Shown: one piece after another, positions 35,639-44,077 of the stretch | Position numbering within the stretch: position 1 is the first letter of the stretch | Layout of the letters: every line of letters starts with the position of its first letter | NCBI RefSeq assembly: GCF_000337095.1 | Contig: NZ_AOIV01000004.1 | Location: forward strand, 83,021-147,020 | Reading direction: 5' to 3' | DNA length: 64,000 nucleotides | DNA from: Halogeometricum pallidum JCM 14848 | GTDB taxonomy: Archaea; Halobacteriota; Halobacteria; Halobacteriales; Haloferacaceae | The notes under the pieces: model-generated | What the model was told of the DNA's origin: nothing | Database searches by the model: none | The model's input: the letters and a program-made list of their open reading frames with translations, nothing else | Translations under genes and position numbers: made by a program

Positions 35639-36262
35639 TCAGGCGATGTCGCGACTCGTGTCGACGGCCACCTGATCGCTGAGGCGGAGTTTGATGGTCT
35701 CCTCGGGCGCGCGGCCGCCGCGGAACTTGGGGACGGCGAGGCGGTTCTCTATCTCCGCGCCGTCGACGGTCGTCCGCAGGTCGAACACCACGTCGGCCAT
35801 GTGCTCGGTGTACCGCCGGTTCGCCGGTTCGCCGCCCTTCATCCCGTGGAGGACGGCGAGACCGCCGGTGTTCACCATGTGCGTCTGGAGGCCGTTCAGG
35901 AACGCCCGGTAGCGGACGGGGTCGTTCGACTCCAACACGTCGACGATGTCCACGATGAGGTTCGCGCCCTCGGGCAAGTCGCGGACGAGTTTGTTCGCCA
36001 CGTCCAACGGCGCCTCCCCGCCCACGTCCCGGACGGTGGGCGACCCGGTGCGCGTCCGGGTCCGCGCGATGGCGTCTTCGACCGCCTGATCCGAGCGGAC
36101 GGTCGTCAGATACAGGGTCCCGCGGACGGCGGTGAGTTCGTAGAGGAACAGTTCGGACTGACTGGCCGGGTCGGCCAACAGGGCGACGATGCTCCCCGCC
36201 GGGATGCCGCCGCCGAGTTCGCGGTCGAGGACCGTGATACCGGTCGTCAGTCGATCAGACAC
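35639..36262 (-). CDS. RecA/RAD55-superfamily protein lacking a Walker A motif
   Basis: This is a 207-residue protein of the RAD55/KaiC-like family. The opening TTGITVLDRELGGGIPAGSIVALLADPASQSELFL is the usual family start, but the P-loop GxxxxGKS/T is replaced by ADPASQSE, so ATP binding is doubtful. A Walker-B-like strand ANLIVDIVDVLES and MKGGEPANRRYTEHMADVVF are present. Such variants usually serve as regulators. GTG at 36262 sits 27 bases after CTATTATAG, giving it its own promoter inside the end of the MinD-like gene. It is the last gene of a YlbF-MinD-RAD55-like series. Confidence 0.8.
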   Translation of the reverse strand: MSDRLTTGITVLDRELGGGIPAGSIVALLADPASQSELFLYELTAVRGTLYLTTVRSDQAVEDAIARTRTRTGSPTVRDVGGEAPLDVANKLVRDLPEGANLIVDIVDVLESNDPVRYRAFLNGLQTHMVNTGGLAVLHGMKGGEPANRRYTEHMADVVFDLRTTVDGAEIENRLAVPKFRGGRAPEETIKLRLSDQVAVDTSRDIA

Positions 36263-36283
36263 GACACGTACACAGACAGTCCG

Positions 36284-36952
36284 CTATAATAGCTCTTTAC
36301 GATGCTGTAGATCCGCTGCCACGTCCCGGTACGCACTCCCGACGCGCGCGGCGTCGAGTACGGGCGGGTCGACGGGCGGGACGACGCCCAGGAGGGGGCA
36401 CCCCAGCAGCGACTCGACGCCGCTGGGCGCTAGCCGCGACCGCGTGAGGACGGCGCCGACGACGGGCGTTCCGAGCGATCGGGCCGTCGCTCCCGTCTTC
36501 ACCGCGTCGCGCAGGGAGGGGGCGCACGCGGACGCGACGAGGAGGACGCCGTCCGCCACGCGCACCGGCGCGGCGGCGTCCGGTCCCGCGCCGGCGGGGC
36601 AGTCGACGAGCACCGCCCCCTCGCTCGGCGCGGCTTCGCGAATCCGGTCGAGACGCGCGGCGGTCCGGTCGCCCGCCCGTCTCCCCGAACCCGACGCGCC
36701 CGTCGGCGCCGGACGGACCGTCACGTCGTCGTGGTCGGGGTGGCGGTGGCCGAGGCGGTCCGAGTCGCGGTCGGAGTCCGGGTCCGGGTCCGGCCCCGAC
36801 GGCGGGTCGCGGGGGACGTCCGCCATCGCGTGGAGGTTCGGCATGTCGGCGTCGGCGTCGACGACGACGGTCGGACCGTTGAGCGCGACGGCCAGTCCGA
36901 GCGCCGTCGTGGTCTTCCCGCATCCGCCCTTACCGCCGGCTATCGCGAGCAT
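36284..36952 (-). CDS. MinD/ParA-type P-loop ATPase
   Basis: This is a 222-residue deviant-Walker ATPase. The motif GGKGGCGKTTTALGLAVAL opens the protein (about residues 5-23), followed by VVVDADADMPNLHAMADV, the Walker-A' strand pair. GAVLVDCPAGAGPDAA and LLGCPLLGVVPP follow. A Pro/Asp/Ser-rich acidic insert lies at about 50-100. Related proteins position or switch cell components such as septa, chromosomes or chemotaxis machinery; haloarchaea have several. ATG at 36952 is the usual start at the P-loop; earlier in-frame starts (37024, 37033) add untypical residues. It is followed 21 bases later by the RAD55-like gene. Confidence 0.85.
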   Translation of the reverse strand: MLAIAGGKGGCGKTTTALGLAVALNGPTVVVDADADMPNLHAMADVPRDPPSGPDPDPDSDRDSDRLGHRHPDHDDVTVRPAPTGASGSGRRAGDRTAARLDRIREAAPSEGAVLVDCPAGAGPDAAAPVRVADGVLLVASACAPSLRDAVKTGATARSLGTPVVGAVLTRSRLAPSGVESLLGCPLLGVVPPVDPPVLDAARVGSAYRDVAADLQHRKELL

Positions 36953-37034
36953 GGGGCGACTGGCCGCCTCATCGGAGAAAAAGCCGAGGTCGGTGGGCGC
37001 GAGTCGGAACCGACCAACCCGCATCAATCGCAAC

Positions 37035-37409
37035 TCAGTCCTGACAGCAACCGCCGGCCTCGCCGCCGAAGTCGACGGCGAGGGGGTCGGAGATGGCGCG
37101 GTTCACGTCTTCGAGCCGCTCCTGCAACGTCTCCTGGGCCTCCAGGTACGCCGCCATCTTGTCCTTCGAGTGCAGTTCGTTCTGTGCGGTCTGAACCTCC
37201 TCCAGTCGCTCCTGCGTCGCCTCGCCGCGCTGTCGGGCGAGCATGAACTCCTCGCGGCGCTGCTGGAACTCGCGTATCTCCGCCTGCAGTTCCTCGTCGT
37301 CCTCGACGGCGGCCTTCGCCTCCTCGAACGCCTCGTACTCGGCCGTTTCGGCTATCGCGTCGCCGAGTTCGCGCCCCAGGTCCTCGAGTCGCTCCGTCTG
37401 GATGCTCAT
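37035..37409 (-). CDS. YlbF-family protein
   Basis: This is a 124-residue, highly helical protein of the YlbF/YmcA family: LGDAIAETAEYEAFEEAKAAVEDDEEL, QAEIREFQQRREEFMLARQRGE, MAAYLEAQETLQERLEDVNRAISDPLAVDFG, and a C-terminal GGCCQD. In Bacillus the family acts with YaaT in RNA decay and development; in archaea the role is unknown. The terminal Cys pair could bind metal or form disulfides. It precedes the MinD-like ATPase by 82 bases. ATG at 37409 was chosen; a longer frame is noise. Confidence 0.82.
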   Translation of the reverse strand: MSIQTERLEDLGRELGDAIAETAEYEAFEEAKAAVEDDEELQAEIREFQQRREEFMLARQRGEATQERLEEVQTAQNELHSKDKMAAYLEAQETLQERLEDVNRAISDPLAVDFGGEAGGCCQD

Positions 37410-37530
37410 ACTCCGAGTTGGGAGTCGATTCGTTTGAACCTGCCGGAGGCGGCGGTGGTCGGTCGCGGCCGCTCTCCCGCCGGAACATCGGAGGGAAAGA
37501 GTCGTCACTCTCCGAGTGGTACGGTATCAT

Positions 37531-39084
37531 ATGCCAGTCGTCACGCCCGACGAGTTCGCCGGGTGGCTCCGCCGGCTCGACGGGGACGCGCTGACGGCGT
37601 TCGTCGCCGACCTGTACGCCGACCGGGGGGAATCGGTCGCCGTCCGCGACGACGGGGCGGTCGTCCTCGGCGACGGCGACCGGGTGCTTTCGCCCGTCTC
37701 CGGTCGACGACGGCTTCGCCGACCGAGCGTCGCTCCCGACGCCGACGTCGTGGTCGCGGCGAGACCCACGCCCGCGCTTCTGCGCCGCGCCGCGCGAACG
37801 GACGCGTCCGTCGTCGGTCCCGCGGAACTCCGCAATATCGCGTTGTACGGCCTCGACCGCCGAGACGCCGAGCGCCTCTTTCGGGAGCACTTCGACGCCT
37901 CACCCGTCGTCGATGCGCGGGATCCCGACGACTCGCTCGACCGCCACGCCGCGCTCGGACGAGTCGGCGATTCCCTCGGCGTCGGCGTCATCGCCGTCGT
38001 TCTCGCCGTGCTCGCCGTCGCGGTGCTGTTCGGCCCGTTCGGTCTCGCGCTCTCCCCGACGGACGACGCCGCCGGGTCGCAACCGGATTCGGGGGACGGG
38101 AGCACGGACTCGGCGACCGCCCGGACCGAGGCCGAGTCGTTCCCCCCGGGAATCGCCCCGACGGGCGTGACGAATCCCGAACGGCTCGCGGCCGCCCACG
38201 CCGACGCCGTCGTCGGCCGGTCCTACCGCCTCGTCGTCAGCGAGTCGGGCACCGAGAACTGGGAGGGAGAGGTCTGGGGCGACGTCTGGAAGGAGGCGGC
38301 CGTCGAGAGCCCGCGACGGTTCCGCTACATCGTCACCGGATCCGTCCGCGGCGAGGAGCGCGACGCCGGCGCGAACGCCTCCGGCGGGGCGAGCGGACCC
38401 GACGACCCGACCGAGACCGCCGGAGGCGACGGTACCGCCGCCGGCGACGGCGACGGACTGGTCCACTACACCGCGTACGCGGACGGGCAGTACACCTACG
38501 TCCGCAACGAACGGGGGGACGGGAGCGTCTCCCGCTTCCCCGTTCGCCTCGATGGGAACGGCCACGGCCCGTTCGAGCGACGTACCGCCGCCGCCGTCGA
38601 GCGATACCTGAACGCCACCCGGACGTCCGTCGCGCGCGAGGCGGAGTCGGAACCGGACGCACCGTACCACGTCGTCGCCACGGGGACACCGGAGGCGTTC
38701 GCGGACCCCGAGAACGTCAGTAACTACCGCGCCGAGGCGCGGGTCGACCCCGACGGATTCGTCCGGACGCTCACCGTCTCGTACGCCGTCACCGACGGCG
38801 GAGAGACCCGGAAAGTGCGGTACCACCTGTCGTACTCGGGCGTCGACGCCGTCGAACTCTCGCCACCGCCGTGGTACGAACGCGCTCGGGGCGCGACGGA
38901 GTCCGAATCGCCGCCCCCGATGTCGACGCCCGACCGGACGCCCGTGAACCGGACCGGAACCGCCACCCGCGCGGACGACGCCCGCGCACCGACGACGACC
39001 ACCGGGTCGAACGCGACTGCGCCCCGCTTTGCGAGCGACCGACGCTACCGCTTTACGCCGAGCGACGCCCCGCAGTTCCCGTAG
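37531..39084 (+). CDS. Membrane-anchored protein: nuclease-like N-domain, exported C-domain
   Basis: This is a 517-residue protein with one membrane helix (about 150-175). The first 120 residues (EFAGWLRRLDGDALTAFVADLYADRGE, then ADVVVAARPTP) resemble a degenerate restriction-endonuclease-like fold as found in other haloarchaeal membrane proteins. The large part after the helix lies on the other side of the membrane and has Tyr-rich strands (SYRLVVSESGTENWEGE, VHYTAYADGQYTYVRNE) and a C-terminal Thr/Ser/Pro-rich tail with NxT/NxS glycosylation sites. It looks like a cell-surface sensor or anchor. ATG at 37531 follows an ACGGTATCAT sequence. The function is unknown. Confidence 0.7.
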   Translation: MPVVTPDEFAGWLRRLDGDALTAFVADLYADRGESVAVRDDGAVVLGDGDRVLSPVSGRRRLRRPSVAPDADVVVAARPTPALLRRAARTDASVVGPAELRNIALYGLDRRDAERLFREHFDASPVVDARDPDDSLDRHAALGRVGDSLGVGVIAVVLAVLAVAVLFGPFGLALSPTDDAAGSQPDSGDGSTDSATARTEAESFPPGIAPTGVTNPERLAAAHADAVVGRSYRLVVSESGTENWEGEVWGDVWKEAAVESPRRFRYIVTGSVRGEERDAGANASGGASGPDDPTETAGGDGTAAGDGDGLVHYTAYADGQYTYVRNERGDGSVSRFPVRLDGNGHGPFERRTAAAVERYLNATRTSVAREAESEPDAPYHVVATGTPEAFADPENVSNYRAEARVDPDGFVRTLTVSYAVTDGGETRKVRYHLSYSGVDAVELSPPPWYERARGATESESPPPMSTPDRTPVNRTGTATRADDARAPTTTTGSNATAPRFASDRRYRFTPSDAPQFP

Positions 39085-39293
39085 AGTCACCCGTCCCTCA
39101 CGTCCCGGCCGACGTACGTCCCTCGGCGGTCGGTCGACGGTCCGTTCGAGTTTCTCTGCGGACGAGACGGGATACGACTCGCGGCGAGTACGCCGTCGCG
39201 GGAGGGTGCGAGCGGCTCACAGACCTCTCCCGCCGGAAACCGAGGGGTCAGCAACCGCCGACGTTATCCCTCCCGACTGGCAAGAGAGGTGCA

Positions 39294-40328
39294 ATGAGTC
39301 AAGACGCGACCACCGAGGGGGACCTCAGAAACACCGGGATGTCGCTGCGGCACGACCGGGAGTGGGACTACGAACTCGAACGCATCGTTGAGGAAGTCGA
39401 AGAACGGGACGCGAACCGTGTCGGCCTCCAGTTCCCCGAGGGACTGAAGCGCCGCGGTCCGGCCGTCGCCGACGACCTGCGCGAACTGTGCGGCGACGAC
39501 GTGACGTTCATGCTGTCGGGACAGCCCTGTTACGGCGCCTGCGACCTCGACACCTACCTGATGCGACGGACGGACGTGTTCGTCCACTTCGGCCACTCGC
39601 CGATGAAGGAGTCGGACAAGATCATCTATGTGCCGCTGTTCTCGAACGTCGACCCGATGCCCATCCTGGAGGACTCCCTCGAGGAACTCGACGGCGAGGA
39701 GGTCGGTCTCGTGACGACCGCCCAGCACATGAACCGCTTCGAGGACATGGCCGACTGGCTCGAAGAGCGCGGCTACGACGTCCACACCCGCCGCGGCGAC
39801 GACCGCCTGACGTACGAGGGTCAGGTGTTGGGCTGCAACTACGCCTCCGCCGACATCGACGCCGACCAGGTGCTGTACGTCGGCGGCGGGAAGTTCCACC
39901 CGCTCGGATTGGCGATGGAGCACCCCGACAAGACCGTCGTCATCGCCGACCCCGTCAACAACGTCGTGAAGATAGCCGACACGGAGCAGTTCATGAAACA
40001 GCGCTACGCCTCCGTCCACAAGGCGATGGACGCCGAGAAGTGGGGCGTCATCTTCTGTACGAAGATCGGACAGGGTCGAATGGAGATAGCCGAGAAGATC
40101 ATCGAGGACAACCCGAACGCCTACCTCATCACGATGGACGAAGTGACGCCCGACCGCCTCCGAAACTTCGACATGGACGCGTTCGTCAACACGGGCTGTC
40201 CGCGAATCACCACCGACGACGGCCCGCGCTTCCACAAGCCGATGCTGACGCCGGGCGAGTACCGCATCGCCGTCGGCGACAAACCGCTCGACTCGCTGGA
40301 GTTCGACACGTTCCACGGCACCTGGTAG
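39294..40328 (+). CDS. dph2: Diphthamide biosynthesis enzyme Dph2
   Basis: Dph2 transfers a 3-amino-3-carboxypropyl group from AdoMet to a His of elongation factor 2, the first step of diphthamide synthesis, by a radical mechanism. Three Cys ligands of the 4Fe-4S cluster are visible: GQPCYGAC (near 77), VLGCNYA (near 180) and VNTGCPRI (near 300). Archaeal-specific segments are NRVGLQFPEGLKRRG and HFGHSPMKESDKIIYVP. The 344 residues match the archaeal homodimeric enzyme. AGAGGT nine bases before ATG 39294 is a possible ribosome binding site. The AdoMet donor comes from the synthetase at 24727-25932. Confidence 0.94.
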   Translation: MSQDATTEGDLRNTGMSLRHDREWDYELERIVEEVEERDANRVGLQFPEGLKRRGPAVADDLRELCGDDVTFMLSGQPCYGACDLDTYLMRRTDVFVHFGHSPMKESDKIIYVPLFSNVDPMPILEDSLEELDGEEVGLVTTAQHMNRFEDMADWLEERGYDVHTRRGDDRLTYEGQVLGCNYASADIDADQVLYVGGGKFHPLGLAMEHPDKTVVIADPVNNVVKIADTEQFMKQRYASVHKAMDAEKWGVIFCTKIGQGRMEIAEKIIEDNPNAYLITMDEVTPDRLRNFDMDAFVNTGCPRITTDDGPRFHKPMLTPGEYRIAVGDKPLDSLEFDTFHGTW

Positions 40329-40458
40329 GCGGTTCCTCCCCGTCGTCCGCCGTCTCTCTTTCGTTTCTTCTCTCCGTTGCTTCCGAACGTGACGTTCGTC
40401 CAACTCTCCGACGTAAAGCACGACGCGACGGCCGGTATCGGACTCCTAACTCGCGTTC

Positions 40459-40905
40459 TCAGACGCCTAACTCCGATTCGACGTATCGAACCGCCTCCTC
40501 GGGCGTCTCGCACGCTTTCACGCCCGGCACGTCGTGCGTGTCTAATCCGGCGATTGGGCGGTCGAACACGAGCGAGAAACCCACCTCCGTGAGCGTCCCG
40601 TCCGCGCCGTCGATGGCGATAACGGCATCGCCGTTCATGACGACGAGTCCGTTCCGCGCGTGACCGAGGCCCGTGGCGACGGGGACGTCGACGTACTCGT
40701 TCGCGTCCGCGCGTCGCTCCGTGGGGAGGATGCCGACGGTGTCGCCGCCGACTTCCTTCGCGCCGCGGCAGGCCGCCTCCATCACGCCGCCGAGGCCGCC
40801 GCAGACGACGGTGTGACCCTGTTGGGCGACGAGGCGGCCGGTGTCGGCGGCCGTCTCTCTGGTCTCCTCTCCGACCGTGCCGCCGCCGATGATACTGACT
40901 CGCAT
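40459..40905 (-). CDS. TIGR00725-family (LOG-like Rossmann) protein
   Basis: This is a 148-residue Rossmann-fold protein of the TIGR00725 family, related to LOG/lysine-decarboxylase-like nucleotide hydrolases. Visible signatures: VSIIGGGTVGEETRE at the start, VVCGGLGGVMEAACRGAKEVGGDTVG near 35, ARNGLVVMNGDAVIAIDGADGTLTEVGFSL near 83 in place of the PGGxGTxxE motif. The substitution DGADGTLTE means cytokinin-type phosphohydrolase activity is uncertain. It is convergent with dph2 and separate from the next small gene. The start is ATG at 40905. Confidence 0.85.
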   Translation of the reverse strand: MRVSIIGGGTVGEETRETAADTGRLVAQQGHTVVCGGLGGVMEAACRGAKEVGGDTVGILPTERRADANEYVDVPVATGLGHARNGLVVMNGDAVIAIDGADGTLTEVGFSLVFDRPIAGLDTHDVPGVKACETPEEAVRYVESELGV

Positions 40906-41023
40906 ACTGTTTGGTCGTGGCCGTCGCTGGTACGCGTTTCGTCCGTGAAAACGGACCGAGAAATCGGTCGTCGTCGAGGGCGGTTGATTCGACTGTGGGG
41001 GACGGGCGGCGCGCCGTGCGGGT

Positions 41024-41128
41024 TCAGTCCAAGTCGGAGGCCGGAGGTTCCGGCTCCCAACTTCCGAGCAGGCGCATCGTCTCGTCCATCTGCGAGAAGT
41101 CGGCCGTCTGTCTGCGATGAACTGACAT
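41024..41128 (-). CDS. 34-residue small protein with its own promoter
   Basis: An ATG at 41128 opens 34 codons: MSVHRRQTADFSQMDETMRL, then LGSWEPEPPASDLD, ending in TGA. The first residues are basic and the C-terminal half is acidic and Pro-rich, with one Trp. Codon use is haloarchaeal. A TATA box, read on this strand as CTATATAT at about 41162-41155, lies 27-34 bases upstream and fits a leaderless transcript. The reading frame is too short for most gene callers. No family is recognised and there is no signal peptide. It may be a small regulatory protein. Confidence 0.62.
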   Translation of the reverse strand: MSVHRRQTADFSQMDETMRLLGSWEPEPPASDLD

Positions 41129-41154
41129 AACGTACTATCAAACGCCGGTGGATG

Positions 41155-41162
41155 ATATATAG
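41155..41162 (-). promoter_or_regulatory. TATA box of the 34-residue gene
   Basis: Read on the minus strand the element is CTATATAT, 27-34 bases before the ATG at 41128. No other gene starts on this strand nearby, so it most likely serves the small gene. Confidence 0.5.
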
Positions 41163-41443
41163 CTTATGCCGGATATTAGTTCGCTAACGTGTAGCAGTGA
41201 GTAGATTCCCTATTCGTATGTAGGTTATATAGTACCTAATCGGTACGTTCGTTGTTTTCTTTCGTGAGGGTTACGCCTCCCCCCAACGCGCGAAACGAGG
41301 GGCAAGCGAGTCACGGCCATCGGGTCGGCGGCCCGAAGCGTTCGTCTTTGTTTCGTACCTCGGGAGTATGAATCCGCACCCCTACATAGTTTGGTTCGCC
41401 GGGGTCCGCAACACTTAGTCCCCGCCCGGACGCACGCACGGGC
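41163..41443. other. Intergenic region with a second A+T-rich patch
   Basis: Between the small gene and the MBL gene lies about 280 bases. A second TATA-like run (GGTTATATAG, 41223-41232) is followed by GTACC-TAATC-GGTAC, an inverted repeat at 41232-41246. It points along the plus strand about 200 bases before the MBL gene, so a long leader or short RNA could exist. CACTTAG near 41413 is a nearer candidate promoter for the MBL gene. Nothing else recognisable. Confidence 0.35.
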
Positions 41444-42277
41444 ATGAGCGTCAGCGACTGGGGCGATTGGGTCCCGCGCGCCGTCGAGGCGGCGTCGCCG
41501 GACACCGTCGCCGCCTGGTATCTCGGCTGCAACGGCTTCTTCCTGAAGGGCAGCGAGGGGACGACCGTCGCCATCGACCCGTACGTCGGCCTGGGCGACC
41601 CGCCGCGGACCGTCCGCATGATTCCGGTGCCGTTCGACCCCGACGACGTCGAGGAGATGGACGCGGTCCTCGCGACCCACGAGCACACCGACCATGTCCA
41701 CGGGCCGAGTCAGGCGCCCATCCTCGAATCGACCGGCGCGCAGTACTACGCGCCGGACGACTCCCTGGACGTGGCGTTCGAGGACGAGGCGTGGTTGGAC
41801 GAGTACGACCTCTCGGAGGAGCAGTTCACCGAGGTCGCGGAGGACGACACTTTCGAGGTCGGAGAGTTCACGATTCACGTCGAGTTCTCCCACGACCCCG
41901 ACTCAACGCACCCCGTCTCCTACGTCATCGAGCACGAGTCGGGGACGTTCTTCCACGGCGGCGACACCAAACCGCACGAGGACTTCGACGAACTCGCCGA
42001 GGCGTACGACATCGACGTCGGCGTCCTCGCCTTCGGCGCGGTCGGTAACATCGACGACAAGGAGACGGGCGAGCCTCAGCGGACGAAGTGGTACTCCACG
42101 GAGAACGAGGTGGTGAAGGCCGCTTCCGACCTGCAGTTCGACCGTCTCGTTCCGACTCACTGGGACATGTGGAAGGGCCTGACCGCCGACCCGACCGTGC
42201 TCCACCACCACGCGAAGAGCTACGACCACCCCGAACGGCTCGATATCGTGGAGATAGGCGACCGCGTGGACCTGTAG
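41444..42277 (+). CDS. Metallo-beta-lactamase-fold hydrolase (UlaG-like)
   Basis: This is a 277-residue MBL-fold enzyme. Metal ligands: the THEHTDHVHGP motif near residue 85 (HxHxDH), HDPDSTHP with a His near 150, HGGDTKPHED near 170 and THWDMWKG near 240. The layout resembles the UlaG/ascorbate-6-phosphate lactonase group of small-molecule phosphodiesterases/lactonases, and the family usually binds two metal ions. GCNGFFLKGSEGTTVAIDPYVGLGDPP is the N-terminal strand pattern. The substrate is unknown. The start is ATG 41444, about 27 bases after CACTTAG. Confidence 0.85.
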   Translation: MSVSDWGDWVPRAVEAASPDTVAAWYLGCNGFFLKGSEGTTVAIDPYVGLGDPPRTVRMIPVPFDPDDVEEMDAVLATHEHTDHVHGPSQAPILESTGAQYYAPDDSLDVAFEDEAWLDEYDLSEEQFTEVAEDDTFEVGEFTIHVEFSHDPDSTHPVSYVIEHESGTFFHGGDTKPHEDFDELAEAYDIDVGVLAFGAVGNIDDKETGEPQRTKWYSTENEVVKAASDLQFDRLVPTHWDMWKGLTADPTVLHHHAKSYDHPERLDIVEIGDRVDL

Positions 42278-42344
42278 CACTCCCTTTCTCAGATCTCATA
42301 TTTTCCCCGGTTGTTTTATGTCATCTCTTCTGGTAGGAGGGGTC

Positions 42345-43958
42345 ATGAGTCGTGAGTCCGATGTGGGGGAACCGGTGTCCGTCTCCAATGGAGACGTGCA
42401 GGTGGAGAAGTCATTCGTCGCCGACGAGTTCCCGGTACCCGCCATCAAGTTCCGAATCACCTCGAACAGCGAGGAGTCCGAGCATATCCGTATCGTCGAT
42501 CAGATTCCCGAAGAGTTCCCGATGGAGGGCGTCGGGTTCCACCCGGAGTACGAGAGCGACAACTGGGCGGCGTACAAAGACCACCGCGTCGAGTACGAGC
42601 GAACGCTCGAACCGAACGAGGAGGTGATCACCGTCTACGGCGTCCGACTCGACGAACTGAGCGAGGCCGAGGCGTTCCTCGTCGACCCCGTCCTCGAACG
42701 ACCGCCCGTCCCCGAGGAGGGCGAGGAACCGGGCGACGGCGGCGTCGAGGACATCCTCGGCGAGGACCGAAGCCAACTCGTCCGCGACGCCCTTCAGGGG
42801 CACGGGAGTCTCGCCGACGAGGAGGACCGAGAGACCGTCGAAGCCACTGTCAGCGACGCCGAAAGCGGGGTTCCGGAGGCCGAGTCGACGGCGTCCGCGT
42901 CGGCCTCCGCTTCGGACGTGGAGGCGGCCCTCGATGAACGAGAGGAGGAAATGGCTGACCCCGCGGCCGCCGGCGTCGCCCCGCGGGAACTCACCGCCGA
43001 ATCGACGCCCGCGATAACGCGCGTGTCGAACCCCGAGGTCGACGTTGCGGTCGAGACGCCCGCGGATACGGCGGACGAGACGGTCGACGACGAAGCGGCC
43101 GACGACTACGTCGACCTCGAGGCGTCGGTGGGTGAGGAAGCGGCCGAGGACATCGATGCTGACGCGACGGCCCCCTCCGGTGGCGCGGCGTCGGGGTCGT
43201 TCGCGGCCGGTCTGGCGGCCGAACTGCGGGCGGGCGAGGTGTCCGACGAGGACCTCGACCTCCTCCGCTCGGAACTCGACTTCGGCCTGCCGCGCAGCGC
43301 CGACGTCCGCATCCACCGGCTTCAGGCCCAGATGGACGACCTGCAGGCGTACAGCGACGCGCTCGCGGAGTTCATCGACGAGGAGGGCACCGGTCAGGAC
43401 CTCGTCGACGGCCTGCGGCGCGAAGTGGAGGCGCTGAACGAGGAGATAGACACGTTCAGCGATAATCTCACCGCCCTCGACGCCGAGGTGACCGCGGCCG
43501 ACGCCGACCGCGACGACATCCGCGAGGGCGTCTCGACCCTCGAAGGCGACGTCTCGGCTCTCGACCAACGCGTCGAGGACGCCGCTTCGCGCCTCTCGGA
43601 CGTCGACGACCGGGCGACCGAGGCCGTCGCGGGCGTCGAGGAACTGAGCGCGACGCTGGACGAGGAGATGGAGACGGTCCACGCCGATGTCGAGGAACTG
43701 TCGGACGACCTGAGCCAGACCGCCTCCGCGACGGCCGGACTGGACGAGGAACTCGGCGACGTGCGCGAGGACATCGCCGAACTCGACGGAGACGTGGTCT
43801 CCGCGCGCGAGTCGCTGGAGGGCGATATCGACGACTTGCGTTCGGAACTCGAAGAACTGGACGAGGTGAAATCCCGCGTCGACAGCATCGAGGACGACAT
43901 CGAGGTGCTGATGGCGTTCCGCGAGCGGTTGAACGACGCGTTCGGGTCCGGCGAGTAA
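42345..43958 (+). CDS. Acidic coiled-coil protein
   Basis: This is a 537-residue acidic, soluble protein. Residues about 1-115 form a globular domain of beta character (VEKSFVADEFPVPAIKFRIT, EHIRIVDQIPEEFPMEGVGF). Then an Asp/Glu/Ala-rich disordered region (115-290), and from about residue 315 to the end a long coiled-coil (DDLQAYSDALAEFIDEE, TLEGDVSALDQRVEDAASRL, and so on). The N-terminal part resembles a domain used in membrane-linked archaeal proteins, but no catalytic motif is visible. GGAGGGG precedes ATG 42345 at ribosome-binding distance, an uncommonly strong Shine-Dalgarno for this genome. Possible role: structural or segregation. Confidence 0.75.
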   Translation: MSRESDVGEPVSVSNGDVQVEKSFVADEFPVPAIKFRITSNSEESEHIRIVDQIPEEFPMEGVGFHPEYESDNWAAYKDHRVEYERTLEPNEEVITVYGVRLDELSEAEAFLVDPVLERPPVPEEGEEPGDGGVEDILGEDRSQLVRDALQGHGSLADEEDRETVEATVSDAESGVPEAESTASASASASDVEAALDEREEEMADPAAAGVAPRELTAESTPAITRVSNPEVDVAVETPADTADETVDDEAADDYVDLEASVGEEAAEDIDADATAPSGGAASGSFAAGLAAELRAGEVSDEDLDLLRSELDFGLPRSADVRIHRLQAQMDDLQAYSDALAEFIDEEGTGQDLVDGLRREVEALNEEIDTFSDNLTALDAEVTAADADRDDIREGVSTLEGDVSALDQRVEDAASRLSDVDDRATEAVAGVEELSATLDEEMETVHADVEELSDDLSQTASATAGLDEELGDVREDIAELDGDVVSARESLEGDIDDLRSELEELDEVKSRVDSIEDDIEVLMAFRERLNDAFGSGE

Positions 43959-44077
43959 GCGCCCGGACGCTCCCTTTCTCGCGGTCGCCGATCCGCGCTC
44001 GCACCGTACGCGGTCGAACGACGGCAGTACCGCGTCGAAGCGCAACCTGTTTAGTCGCCCTCCCCGTGCACCCCACA

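Noticed and set aside
35639-36262. KaiC clock protein
   Set aside because: It is one-domain sized and lacks the Walker A motif, so only a distant RAD55/KaiC-like assignment is justified.
36189-38723. An 844-codon open frame on the plus strand across three minus-strand genes
   Set aside because: It is Arg/Ser/Pro-rich antisense text, typical of long chance frames in G+C-rich DNA; MinD-, YlbF- and RAD55-like proteins lie on the other strand.
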